Positions 24,179 through 32,450 of a stretch of DNA of 64,000 bases are shown here, in pieces. The notes beneath the pieces were generated by a model. It was not told the origin of the DNA and did not search any database. It saw only the letters and a program-made list of their open reading frames with translations. How positions within the stretch are numbered: position 1 is the stretch's first letter; the number at the start of each line of letters is the position of its first letter. A program made the position numbers and the translations under genes. Source of the stretch: Ruminococcoides sp052118065 (GTDB lineage: Bacteria > Bacillota > Clostridia > Oscillospirales > Acutalibacteraceae). Location of the stretch: positions 62,001 to 126,000 of the forward strand of contig JBQKHY010000002.1 in the NCBI GenBank assembly GCA_052118065.1, written 5' to 3'.

Positions 24179-24808
24179 ATGAAGAAAGGGATAATCTTTG
24201 ATTTAGACGGTACACTTTGGGATACTGTTAACCTTACAGTAAAAGGTTGGAATGAAGTATTAAGCAAGTATGACTCTTGCAAATTATTAACAAGACCACT
24301 AATGGAAAGTTATATGGGCAAAACTTTGGAGCAAATTGCAGAACTTCATATGCCTGACCTTGACTATGATACAAAAATGAAAATAGCTAGAGAGTGTGAC
24401 AAAAACAGCTATAAGGTGCTAAACTCAAGTTGTGGAGAAATTTACCCTAAGGTTGAAGAAACACTTAATAGTATGAAGGATGAATATTCTTTCTATTGTG
24501 TTAGTAATAGTGAGAATGGCTATGTACAAATTTTTATGGAAGTTTCTCACCTAGGTTATTTGTTTGAGGACTTTGAAATGGCCGGTAGAACCGGTAAATG
24601 TAAGGGTGAAAATATTAAGATGGTTGCAGAAAGGAACAATCTTGATATGGCTTGTTATGTTGGTGATACTGTTATGGACAAAGAGGCATCTGTTATTGCT
24701 AATGTACCATTCGTTTATGCTAAGTACGGATTTGGTGATACGGATAGTGAATTTGTACTGGAACAGTTCTCCGATTTACCTAAGGTATCTAAAGAAATTT
24801 TCAAATAA
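24179..24808 (+). CDS. HAD-superfamily phosphatase
   Basis: A 209-residue haloacid-dehalogenase phosphatase of the phosphoglycolate-phosphatase/beta-phosphoglucomutase type. Motif I is IIFDLDGTLWDT (residues about 5-16), motif II is the CVSNSEN region near 107, and motif III/IV with the lysine and ACYVGDTVMDKEA near 160. A helical cap domain lies between residues 16 and 85. The substrate cannot be read from sequence. It is probably cotranscribed with the acetyltransferase upstream (13-base gap) and is followed by a strong terminator. Confidence 0.85.
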   Translation: MKKGIIFDLDGTLWDTVNLTVKGWNEVLSKYDSCKLLTRPLMESYMGKTLEQIAELHMPDLDYDTKMKIARECDKNSYKVLNSSCGEIYPKVEETLNSMKDEYSFYCVSNSENGYVQIFMEVSHLGYLFEDFEMAGRTGKCKGENIKMVAERNNLDMACYVGDTVMDKEASVIANVPFVYAKYGFGDTDSEFVLEQFSDLPKVSKEIFK

Positions 24809-24813
24809 AAATA

Positions 24814-24846
24814 AGGTGGGTGCTAATTAAAGTACCCACCTTTTTC
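24814..24846. terminator. Bidirectional terminator between HAD and PHP genes
   Basis: AGGTGGGTGCT (24814-24824) / AGTACCCACCT (24831-24841), 11 bp with one G-T pair, then TTTTTC; on the other strand T-rich sequence follows as well. Confidence 0.9.
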
Positions 24847-24855
24847 TGTATCTTA

Positions 24856-25635
24856 TTATGGTTTAATAATGTTAATTTCATCAAAATCAAGTAGTTTAAT
24901 ACCTAATTCGTTAAGTTCATTTACACATTCATCCCGTAAATCTGTCTTTAACATAAATGTAGGTGTATGTGCATCAAAACCGATTACAGCAGTATTACCT
25001 ACTTCTTTAGCAATATTCCAGAATGTCTTATTAGGATAATTCCTACCGTAATATTTACCCAGCATATTGTATTCCAGTGGAATATTAAGCTCCTTTGCCT
25101 TTTCACAAAGCCTTGTCATTTCCTTAATATATACTTCTTTACTTCCCTTATGATTAACTAGGTCAGGGTGACATAGATAAGTGAATACACCTTTTTCAAG
25201 TCCTTCAATTACTTGGTCGGTGTATTTCTTTAGGTAGTCGTCACCACCACGCTTACCGTTATAAAACTGTTCTTCATCATATTCATTACCGATTAAGTGT
25301 TCACCCAGAATTAAGTAATCTGTATCTAAATCTTTTATAGTTTTAATAAGCTCATCATAAGTTTCAGGATAATACTCTGTTTCAAATCCTAAAAGAATTT
25401 TAATGTCATCCTTGTATTCCTCAGCTAAATCTCTAACTGACTGTGCATATTTTTCCACAAAAATAGGACGCATACGGAAATGACTGTAGTAGTTTGGCTT
25501 TTTAAAAAATTGAGGACAATGGTCGGAAAAGCCCAGCACCTTAACGCCTGATTGTATAGCATATTCAACATATGCCTTATCCTCACCTGTAGCATGATTA
25601 CATCTAAATGTATGTGTATGAAGATTATATAACAT
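24856..25635 (-). CDS. PHP-domain histidinol-phosphatase family protein
   Basis: A 259-residue PHP-fold metal-dependent phosphoesterase. The metal-binding motifs are visible: HTHTFRCNHA at residues 6-15, SDHCPQ near 37, the glutamate in FETEYYP near 84, GEHL near 111, CHPDL near 155 and FDAHTP near 220. This is the HisJ/K type. No histidine biosynthesis genes are near, so the physiological substrate may differ. It stands alone on the minus strand between the HAD gene and an antiporter gene, with GGAGAT before the start codon. Confidence 0.82.
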   Translation of the reverse strand: MLYNLHTHTFRCNHATGEDKAYVEYAIQSGVKVLGFSDHCPQFFKKPNYYSHFRMRPIFVEKYAQSVRDLAEEYKDDIKILLGFETEYYPETYDELIKTIKDLDTDYLILGEHLIGNEYDEEQFYNGKRGGDDYLKKYTDQVIEGLEKGVFTYLCHPDLVNHKGSKEVYIKEMTRLCEKAKELNIPLEYNMLGKYYGRNYPNKTFWNIAKEVGNTAVIGFDAHTPTFMLKTDLRDECVNELNELGIKLLDFDEINIIKP

Positions 25636-25664
25636 AGAAATCTCCTTTATATATTAGTATAAGT

Positions 25665-25690
25665 AAAGCCTTCTATTACTAGAAGGCTTT
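25665..25690 (-). terminator. Terminator after antiporter gene
   Basis: Perfect 10-bp stem AAAGCCTTCT (25665-25674) / AGAAGGCTTT (25681-25690) with loop ATTACT; the T tail on the minus strand is modest. Confidence 0.75.
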
Positions 25691-25703
25691 AATAGTATAT
25701 GTT

Positions 25704-26972
25704 TTAAGCTGTCTTTGTATCCTTTAAAGTAGGAGCATTATCTTTATCCTTAGCAAATAGAATCTTTAGGATAATAGGAGCAATGATAGTTGTAAGTACA
25801 ACAACAATAACAAGTGGACCAAATAGTTTAGGGTCCATCAGACCACAACTTTCACCCTTCTTAGCTACGATAAGAGCAACTTCACCTCTTGAAATCATAC
25901 CTGCACCAATCTGGAAACATTCTCTTGTTGAGTAGCCACAAATCTTACCACCTAAGGCACAACCGAATAACTTAGTTGCTACAGCAACAATAGTAATTAG
26001 AATTGCAAAGATTAGTAGTGAAACTGTTAACTCAGGCATTTCAATTGTTAGACCGATACAAGCAAAGAAAATAGGTGAAAGTAACATATATGATAGTGTT
26101 GAGAATCTGTTTACTAGGTATCTCTTACGGTTAGTCATTGAAAGTACAAGACCGGCAACATAAGCACCTGTAATATCTGCAACACCAAAGAATACTTCTG
26201 CTACGAATGAAGATACTAGACAGTAAGCAAAAGCAATAATAACATGTCTTCTGCTGTCTCTTGAAGTATGCTTATTCATCCACTTGTATATCTTTAGCAT
26301 AATGAAACCAAGAATTGCAGCAAAGATAAAGAATAGAACAATCTTGATTAGTACGAACCAAATGTTTACATCCTTACTCTTGAAGCTTGTGATGATTGTT
26401 AAAGCAATAATACCAAGAACATCATCTATAATAGCAGCACCAAGAATTGCGTTACTTGCAGGTGTATTTAACTTACCAAGTTCCTTTAGTGTTTCAACAG
26501 TAATTGAAACAGAAGTAGCAGTTAGAACAACACCGATGAAAATAGATTTTAGTAATCTTTCTTGGCTGTTAGGGTCGTCAATAAAGAAGTAACTTGCACC
26601 TGCACCAAAGATAAGTGGTGTAACAACACCGATAACTGCAATAATCAATGAGGCTTTACCACATTTTTTCATTTCTTGAACATCGGTTTCAAGACCGGCA
26701 CCAAACATCAGTACAATAACACCCAGCTCAGAAAGCATACCGAATAGCTGATCGGAACCGGCTGCTTGTGAGAAGAAACCATCAACTGTACTCCAACCAA
26801 CAATGGCATTTACAACAGGACCAAGAATAACACCGGCAACCAATGCACCAAGAACCTGTGGCAAACGAACCCATCGTGAGAAAAGTCCAAGTAGTTTTGT
26901 AGTTAGCAAAATTGCAGCTAAAACTAAAAGATAGCTGTAACTATGCAAACTTGTTAGATCGATAAAATCCAT
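25704..26972 (-). CDS. Cation:proton antiporter, CPA2/KefB-type membrane protein
   Basis: A 422-residue integral membrane protein of the Na+/H+ exchanger fold with about 12 hydrophobic segments. Family marks include RLPQVLGALVAGVILGPVV near residues 36-54, an LMFGAGLETDVQEMKK stretch near 89, ATSVSITVETLKELG near 150, the paired acidic ILGAAIIDDVLGIIAL near 174 and a late GMISRGEVALIVA near 362. It exchanges K+ or Na+ for protons across the cytoplasmic membrane; ion preference cannot be read from sequence. It lacks the C-terminal TrkA domains of KefB. It stands alone; a half-copy of a palindromic repeat lies 50 bases upstream. Confidence 0.88.
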   Translation of the reverse strand: MDFIDLTSLHSYSYLLVLAAILLTTKLLGLFSRWVRLPQVLGALVAGVILGPVVNAIVGWSTVDGFFSQAAGSDQLFGMLSELGVIVLMFGAGLETDVQEMKKCGKASLIIAVIGVVTPLIFGAGASYFFIDDPNSQERLLKSIFIGVVLTATSVSITVETLKELGKLNTPASNAILGAAIIDDVLGIIALTIITSFKSKDVNIWFVLIKIVLFFIFAAILGFIMLKIYKWMNKHTSRDSRRHVIIAFAYCLVSSFVAEVFFGVADITGAYVAGLVLSMTNRKRYLVNRFSTLSYMLLSPIFFACIGLTIEMPELTVSLLIFAILITIVAVATKLFGCALGGKICGYSTRECFQIGAGMISRGEVALIVAKKGESCGLMDPKLFGPLVIVVVLTTIIAPIILKILFAKDKDNAPTLKDTKTA

Positions 26973-27019
26973 TTTTTAACCCCCGATTTTAACACCCTCT
27001 ATATACTATATATATAGGA

Positions 27020-27076
27020 GTAGGGGCGAACATTGTTCGCCCGAACAATTATAGAGAAATGTCTTGTAAAATTGTG
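27020..27076 (+). repeat. Half-copy of the palindromic repeat found complete at 32.2-32.4 kb
   Basis: GTAGGGG followed by CGAACATTGTTCG and CCCG (27020-27043) matches the copy at 32240-32263 at all but one base, and similarity continues for about 30 further bases (AGAAATGTCTTGTAAAATTGT against AGTAAAATGTTTTATACAATTTTGT, given here in part). The second arm of the element is missing here. Confidence 0.75.
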
Positions 27077-27486
27077 AGTGTTTCCTGTCATAAAAACACC
27101 CAAAAATCAACTTCATTATATACCCATTTACCTTAAAAGTCTATACGAAAAATTCAATAAAAATAGCTCTTTTTGCAGAAAAAGAATAAAAAATCAGCCC
27201 AAAATAGGGAAAAAAACAGTATTGGTTACAGAGTTGTAACAAATATTTTTCTTGTATTTAATATTTAATATGGAGAAAACCTAGATTTAATGGGCTTTCT
27301 CATATTTTTGTAATAAATTTGTTTCTAAATAGGAACTAAAGATTACAGAAAAGTTACAGATAACTTTCTCTATTTTGCACAACAAAAAGCCATTAATAAT
27401 TCTTTTAAAGAAAATAATTTTGGCAAGTCCAAAGGATTTTCGCTCTTTGTTGTATATTATGCACAAATTAAAGGGTCGTTATATGT

Positions 27487-27515
27487 TTGACATAAACAAA
27501 TCAAACGGATATACT
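27487..27515 (+). promoter_or_regulatory. Promoter of the 3D-domain protein gene
   Basis: TTGACA (27487-27492), 17-base spacer, TATACT (27510-27515), giving a leader of about 50 bases. Confidence 0.82.
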
Positions 27516-27571
27516 ATAGACCGTAGGCAAATTGCGTCTATGAAAAATTAAGAAAAGGAGAGTTAATTATT

Positions 27572-28792
27572 ATGGCTATTAACAAGAAGAGCTTGTTTGT
27601 ATTAGTTTCAATAGTGTTAACATTGGTTATTACTTTTGCAACAGTTCTTTCAGTTGCTGCTCTTACTAATGATGAAGCAACTTATGGCACAGATATGAAT
27701 ACTCCTACCACATCAAACATTAATACAGATAACATTTTGGATAAGGCAAGTCTTCAGCTTTCAGATGATGATGAGGTTATCAGAACAGACAACAACGGTC
27801 TTATCAGTATTACTATTTTAAAGGCTTTTCAACTTCCTATTGAACACAATGGAAAGACAACACCAGTTACTATGGCAAGTGGTACAGTTGCCGATGCACT
27901 TGATAAAGCCGGTATTACAGTAGCAAATGACGAGAAGGTTAGCCCTTCACTTATAACAGAAGTTGATAAGAATACTAAGATTGTTATTAACAAAACAGTA
28001 AACATTACTGTAACAGTAAGTGGCGAAACTAATTCTTATGAAGTACCTAAGGGTACAGTTAAGGAAGCATTAGAAAGTCTTGACCTTGGTTATAAAAAGG
28101 CTGACAAGCTAAATGTAAAGGCTAATGCAAAAGTTTATGACGGTATGGAAGTTAATGTAACTAAGGTTACTGTTAAGAATGTAAAGGAAACAAAGACTAT
28201 TGACTTTGATACTAAGGTAACTAAGGATAGTTCGATGAAAAAGGGAACATCAGTTATCACTCAGTATGGTGTTGAAGGTAAAAAGGTAGTTACTAAGAAA
28301 TGTACATATGAAGATGGTGTTCTTGTTTCTTCAAAGGTTGTTTCAACTAAGGTAACGAAGAAACCTGTACCACAGAAAAAGACAATTGGTACTAAGGTTA
28401 CTAAGAAGAAAACTACTAAGAAAACGAACTCATATACAATTGGTGGTAGTAATAACGGTGGTAATACATTCGTAGATAACAACGGTAACACAGTTTCTTA
28501 CAAACAGATTATCACAGGTTCAGGTACTGCTTATACTGCTCCTGCAGGTTCAGGTACTGCAACAGGTAACTTAGCACAGGTTGGTGGTGTAGCAGTTAAC
28601 CCTAACATTATTCCTTATGGCAGTAAACTTTATATTAAAGCATCTGACGGTAGTTATGTATATGGTTATGCAACTGCTGTTGATACAGGTGGTGCTTTAA
28701 TGGATGGTTCAGCAATTGTTGACCTATTTATGGATTCATATGCTGACTGTGCTGCATTTGGTAGAAGAAATGTAACAATTTATGTTCTATAA
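27572..28792 (+). CDS. Secreted G5/3D-domain cell-wall protein (YabE/Rpf-like)
   Basis: A 406-residue exported protein of the YabE/Sps family, probably a peptidoglycan lytic enzyme acting on the wall. Order: signal peptide (about 1-30, core LFVLVSIVLTLVITFATVLS), two DUF348 ubiquitin-like repeats (about 70-185), a G5 domain (about 190-265), a Lys/Thr-rich linker (KKTIGTKVTKKKTTKKTNSY, about 270-289), a Gly/Asn-rich spacer, and a C-terminal 3D domain (about 315-406) with the catalytic-type aspartates in AVDTGGALMDGSAIVDLFM. Its own promoter and AAAGGAG precede it. The exact bond cleaved is not known from sequence. Confidence 0.9.
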   Translation: MAINKKSLFVLVSIVLTLVITFATVLSVAALTNDEATYGTDMNTPTTSNINTDNILDKASLQLSDDDEVIRTDNNGLISITILKAFQLPIEHNGKTTPVTMASGTVADALDKAGITVANDEKVSPSLITEVDKNTKIVINKTVNITVTVSGETNSYEVPKGTVKEALESLDLGYKKADKLNVKANAKVYDGMEVNVTKVTVKNVKETKTIDFDTKVTKDSSMKKGTSVITQYGVEGKKVVTKKCTYEDGVLVSSKVVSTKVTKKPVPQKKTIGTKVTKKKTTKKTNSYTIGGSNNGGNTFVDNNGNTVSYKQIITGSGTAYTAPAGSGTATGNLAQVGGVAVNPNIIPYGSKLYIKASDGSYVYGYATAVDTGGALMDGSAIVDLFMDSYADCAAFGRRNVTIYVL

Positions 28793-28805
28793 TTTATAGT
28801 TGATT

Positions 28806-28837
28806 ACAGAGTAGCTCATGGCTACTCTGTTTTTTTA
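28806..28837 (+). terminator. Terminator after the 3D-domain gene
   Basis: Perfect 10-bp stem ACAGAGTAGC (28806-28815) / GCTACTCTGT (28821-28830), then TTTTTTA. Confidence 0.92.
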
Positions 28838-28846
28838 TGTGGAAAA
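28838..28846 (-). promoter_or_regulatory. DnaA-box-like site after the 3D-domain gene terminator
   Basis: TTTTCCACA within the recurrent AAGTTTTCCACAT, directly abutting the terminator T tract just as at 23390. Functional role inferred only. Confidence 0.4.
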
Positions 28847-28862
28847 CTTTTTAAGCAAAGAA

Positions 28863-28898
28863 AAGGACTCCCAGATTATTAGTAATCTAAGAGTCCTT
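28863..28898 (-). terminator. Terminator after the acyl-CoA synthetase gene
   Basis: AAGGACTC (28863-28870) / GAGTCCTT (28891-28898) with inner pairing AGATTA/TAATCT; T-rich on the minus side. Confidence 0.8.
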
Positions 28899-28914
28899 AT
28901 TTGTATGTGAAAAA

Positions 28915-30618
28915 TTAAAGTGTTTTCATTTCTTCAAGTCTTTTAACTTTATTAGTTGCAGTTTTGATTAGTGGTTCTTTAGAAACCACAACACCTCTGA
29001 TTGCTTTATATACAGGCAAAGTTCTGTTGATAGCTTTAACTTCTTGGAACAATGCTTGTTGAATTTCTTTTTCATCAGTTAGGTGGTAAACTCTTTCCAT
29101 AGTTTTAGGATCATAAACAATCTTAACGTGAATACGAAGGTCATCTTTGTCAGCACCATGTTGTTTACCATAGATTAATGATTCCTGTACACCTTCAATT
29201 TTGTTTACGATAGCTTCCATTTCTTCTGGGAAGATGTTTTTACCGTTCTTAAGAACAATAACATTCTTTTGACGACCACAGATGAAGATAAATCCATCCT
29301 CATCAATTTTTGCAAGGTCACCGGTATGAAACCAACCATTCTGTAAAACTTGTGCAGTAGCCTCAGCATTTGCGTAATAGCCCATCATAACATTAGGACC
29401 TTTTACCACCAGTTCACCAATACCGTTAGCATCAGGATTAGCAATTCTAGCCTCAACACTGGGAGCAGGTTTACCGACTGAGCCAAGTTTATAGTTTTCC
29501 TCATTTGCCATAGATACAACAGGTGAGGTTTCTGTTAAGCCATAAGCCTGTAGTAGGTTAAGACCAAGTTCTCTGTATCTTCTTTCGTAATCTCTATCAA
29601 GTGGTGCAGCACCACTGATTAGGTATCTAATGTTACCACCAAGCATATCGTGTATGTAACTGAAAATTTCCTTTTTCTTTTCCATAGAATCATGCTTATG
29701 TAGTTTCTTTAACTTAACAATGTTCTTTTGCTTACCTGCCTTATCGAGGGCTTTGTTAACATGCTCAAAGATTTTCTCATACATAGCCGGTACACAAGCA
29801 AGGAAAGTAACTTTGTAGTCGTGTAAGTTTTTAACAATTCTTCTTGCACTGTCAGCAAAAACAATTTTAGCACCTTTATAAATAGGAAACAGAAAGCCTA
29901 CTGTACACTCAAATACATGGTTTAGTGGTAGGAAAGACAGAAAAATATCCTCATAACTAATATCCAGAATTTTATCAATGTCTAATAGGTTAGAACAAAT
30001 ATTGTACTGAGAAAGTGCAACAACCTTTGATTGACTGGTTGTACCGGAAGTGAACAACATAATGTTCATTGTGTAAGGATTGATTTTTGCATCAATATAT
30101 TCATTAAATCCGGCATCAATTAGGTGGTTACCGTATTCAGTTAGTTCTTTTTGACTATAAACACCACCACTATGCTTTTCTTGATCCATAGAGATAAGGT
30201 GTCTTAGGTTGTTTTGTCCACCAAACTTAATCCTAGTCAATGCATCCTTATACTTTTCTGAATAAAAAATTGCACTGACTTCTGAACGCTCAATAACACT
30301 TTTAAGTTCATTTTCCGGTAAAGTCTTATCAATAGGAACAACAATACCAACACCACATACAATGGCAAGGTAAGCGATTTCCCATTCAATACGGTTTTCA
30401 CCGATAATAGCAATTTTTTGACCTTTAAGTCCCATATTTATAAGACCTGTTCCAAGACCCTGTACCATATTCAGTACATCTTTATAGGTGTAATGTGTAA
30501 AAGTACCATCACTGTTTTTTATTTGATAAGCGTCTTTTTCACCATAGAGCATAGCTGATTTGTTAAGCATATCTTTCAAATTAGCTATTGCAGGAGGTGT
30601 AAATGTTACATTATCCAT
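28915..30618 (-). CDS. AMP-forming long-chain acyl-CoA synthetase
   Basis: Activates fatty acids to acyl-CoA through an acyl-adenylate at the membrane or in the cytosol. The 567-residue protein shows the AMP-binding P-loop LFTSGTTSQSKVVALSQYNI near residue 188, the YGLTETSPVVSMANE motif near 361, GWFHTGDLAKIDEDGFIFICGR near 431 (the adenylation domain hinge, quoted as its start GWFHTGDLAKIDEDG), and the C-terminal lysine in IKTATNKVKR. Length and motifs fit FadD-like ligases. The serine/threonine-rich P-loop has Q-S in place of G-Y/K-P, a tolerated variation. Transcribed alone, divergent from fba. Confidence 0.88.
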   Translation of the reverse strand: MDNVTFTPPAIANLKDMLNKSAMLYGEKDAYQIKNSDGTFTHYTYKDVLNMVQGLGTGLINMGLKGQKIAIIGENRIEWEIAYLAIVCGVGIVVPIDKTLPENELKSVIERSEVSAIFYSEKYKDALTRIKFGGQNNLRHLISMDQEKHSGGVYSQKELTEYGNHLIDAGFNEYIDAKINPYTMNIMLFTSGTTSQSKVVALSQYNICSNLLDIDKILDISYEDIFLSFLPLNHVFECTVGFLFPIYKGAKIVFADSARRIVKNLHDYKVTFLACVPAMYEKIFEHVNKALDKAGKQKNIVKLKKLHKHDSMEKKKEIFSYIHDMLGGNIRYLISGAAPLDRDYERRYRELGLNLLQAYGLTETSPVVSMANEENYKLGSVGKPAPSVEARIANPDANGIGELVVKGPNVMMGYYANAEATAQVLQNGWFHTGDLAKIDEDGFIFICGRQKNVIVLKNGKNIFPEEMEAIVNKIEGVQESLIYGKQHGADKDDLRIHVKIVYDPKTMERVYHLTDEKEIQQALFQEVKAINRTLPVYKAIRGVVVSKEPLIKTATNKVKRLEEMKTL

Positions 30619-30876
30619 AATATTCTCCCGAAATTAAATATACTTCTTTTATACTTAAATAATTTTAGCATATTAAAGTATGTTAAGTCAAACAATATAG
30701 TGTGTATTATTCAACATTTTTTAGAAATATGTAAGTTTGTTAAAAAAATATCGAAATAAGGCCCTTTTTGTACTTATATTTCTTTAAATGATTTATAATG
30801 TATTTTCTATATTGTATAATACCATTGTAAGGCAATAAATTATTATGCCACAATTTAATTTACGGAGGAATTCAAA

Positions 30877-31743
30877 ATGCCATTAGTAAATGCAAAAGAA
30901 ATGCTTACAAAAGCAAAAGCTGGTCATTATGCAGTTGGTCAGTTTAACATTAATAACCTAGAATGGACAAAGGCTATTCTTCTAACAGCACAAGAACTAA
31001 ACAGCCCTGTAATCCTTGGTGTATCTGAGGGTGCAGGTAAGTATATGTGTGGCTACAAGACAGTAGTTGGTATGGTAAACGGTATGCTAGAAGAACTTAA
31101 CATTACAGTTCCTGTAGCTCTTCACCTAGACCATGGTTCATACGAAGGTGCAAAGGCTTGTATCGAAGCTGGTTTCTCATCAGTAATGTTTGATGGTTCT
31201 CATTATGATATTGACGAAAATGTTGCAAAGACAACTGAACTAGTTAACATCTGTAACGAAAAGGGTCTTTCAATTGAAGCTGAAGTTGGTTCAATCGGTG
31301 GTGAAGAAGATGGCGTTATCGGTGCCGGCGAATGTGCTGATCCTGAAGAATGTAAGAGAATTGCTGACCTAGGTGTAACAATGCTTGCAGCCGGTATTGG
31401 TAATATCCACGGTAAGTACCCAGCAAACTGGGCAGGTCTATCATTCGAAACACTAGATGCTGTTCAGCAGAAGACAGGTGAAATGCCTCTAGTTCTTCAT
31501 GGTGGTTCAGGTATCCCTGATGAAATGGTAAAGAAGGCTATCACTCTTGGTGTAAGCAAGGTTAATGTTAACACAGAATGTCAGCTAGCATTTGCTGAAG
31601 CAACAAGAAAGTATATTGAAGCTGGTAAGGATCAAGAAGGTAAGGGCTTTGACCCAAGAAAGCTTCTTGCTCCAGGTTTTGAAGCAATCAAGGCTACAGT
31701 AAAAGAAAAGATGGAACTATTCGGTTCTGTTAACAAGGCTTAA
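30877..31743 (+). CDS. fba: Fructose-1,6-bisphosphate aldolase, class II
   Basis: Zinc-dependent glycolytic aldolase splitting fructose bisphosphate into two triose phosphates. The 288 residues contain the metal-binding HLDHGSYEG near 82, EAEVGSIGGEEDGV near 134, GNIHGKYP near 177, and LVLHGGSGIPDE near 205, in the FbaA/GatY fold. Length is normal for the short class II group. A TATAAT lies at 30815-30820, without a clear -35, and an ACGGAGG Shine-Dalgarno sequence precedes the ATG. A UUCG-capped terminator follows. Confidence 0.95.
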   Translation: MPLVNAKEMLTKAKAGHYAVGQFNINNLEWTKAILLTAQELNSPVILGVSEGAGKYMCGYKTVVGMVNGMLEELNITVPVALHLDHGSYEGAKACIEAGFSSVMFDGSHYDIDENVAKTTELVNICNEKGLSIEAEVGSIGGEEDGVIGAGECADPEECKRIADLGVTMLAAGIGNIHGKYPANWAGLSFETLDAVQQKTGEMPLVLHGGSGIPDEMVKKAITLGVSKVNVNTECQLAFAEATRKYIEAGKDQEGKGFDPRKLLAPGFEAIKATVKEKMELFGSVNKA

Positions 31744-31773
31744 GATTATTTCGGAAAGACTTCCATTTTTCAA

Positions 31774-31806
31774 ACTCCCTAACTTCGGTTGGGGAGTCTT
31801 TTTTTA
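31774..31806 (+). terminator. Terminator after fba
   Basis: ACTCCCTAAC (31774-31783) / GTTGGGGAGT (31788-31797) capped by a TTCG tetraloop, then a T run. Confidence 0.92.
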
Positions 31807-32062
31807 TTTTCTATAATTATATTTTAAGTTATACCTTTTATTACTTCTAAAGTTTTACACAATATCATCAATAATGTGTGTGAAACTCTTTTCTATTATA
31901 AATCTTTTTATTTGAAAAATAATTGAAATATAATAAGGTGCAAGTAGTTGTAGGTCTTAACTAAAAGTCCCCTTTAGGGCAAATTATCAGTAAAGATTAC
32001 CATATAGAGAACTTTAGAAAATAACCTTCCTATACCTTCACCACCTGTTGATGAAATAAAAA

Positions 32063-32092
32063 TTCCACATTACCAAATGATAATGTGGAAAA
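32063..32092. repeat. Inverted repeat with two DnaA-box-like arms
   Basis: TTCCACATTA (32063-32072) / TAATGTGGAA (32081-32090) is a perfect 10-bp inverted repeat; the right arm continues into TGTGGAAAACTT, the recurrent 13-mer. With the following T-rich CTTTCCTTTTT it could also act as a terminator. Confidence 0.6.
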
Positions 32093-32232
32093 CTTTCCTT
32101 TTTAATATTTCAATTTTTTTGTTGGTTAAGATTAATCAGTTCTATAAATTAGGTTTTTAAATCTTGATTGTGGGTTAAGTTTAGTTAGATAAATTTGGGT
32201 TTGTGGGTGTGAATTATAACAAAATTTTGGCT

Positions 32233-32394
32233 TACAGTCGTAGGGGCGAACATCGTTCGCCCGTTTAATAGTAAAATGTTTTATACAATTTTGTCCTATG
32301 TAGAAACTAGAAATTATAACTTGCTACATAGGGCAAAGTACCTATATAAAGGCTAGTTTGTAACGGGACATCAATGATGTCCCCTACAACTGTA
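32233..32394. mobile_element. MITE-like long imperfect palindrome, about 162 bp
   Basis: Ends match in inverted orientation: TACAGTCGTAGGGG (left) and TACAGTTGTAGGGG (right, minus strand). Each end is followed by its own small palindrome closed by CCCG (CGAACATCGTTCG left, ACATCATTGATGT right). Near the centre TTGTCCTATGTAG (32292-32304) pairs with CTACATAGGGCAA (32324-32336). It encodes nothing. A half-copy lies at 27020. Mobility is inferred; no transposase or clear target duplication is visible. Confidence 0.65.
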
Positions 32395-32450
32395 TCTCAT
32401 AATGTTCATTGTATTTTATAGTTAGAAATAAAGGAAAGTTTCTTATATGA

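Larger units (their letters stand above)
26973..27571. other. Gene-free 599-bp gap between antiporter and 3D-domain genes
   Basis: AT-rich divergent region. It contains a half-copy of a palindromic repeat (27020 onward), a promoter for the 3D-domain gene (27487-27515), and a possible hairpin ATAGAC/GTCTAT (about 27517-27542) in that gene's leader. I looked for a cyclic-di-AMP (ydaO-type) riboswitch, which often precedes such cell-wall genes, and could not recognise one. Nothing else is evident. Confidence 0.6.

Noticed and set aside
26973..27571. Cyclic-di-AMP riboswitch upstream of the 3D-domain gene
   Set aside because: Such genes often carry one, but the conserved purine-rich core and expected helices could not be found; the leader from the mapped promoter is only about 50 bases.
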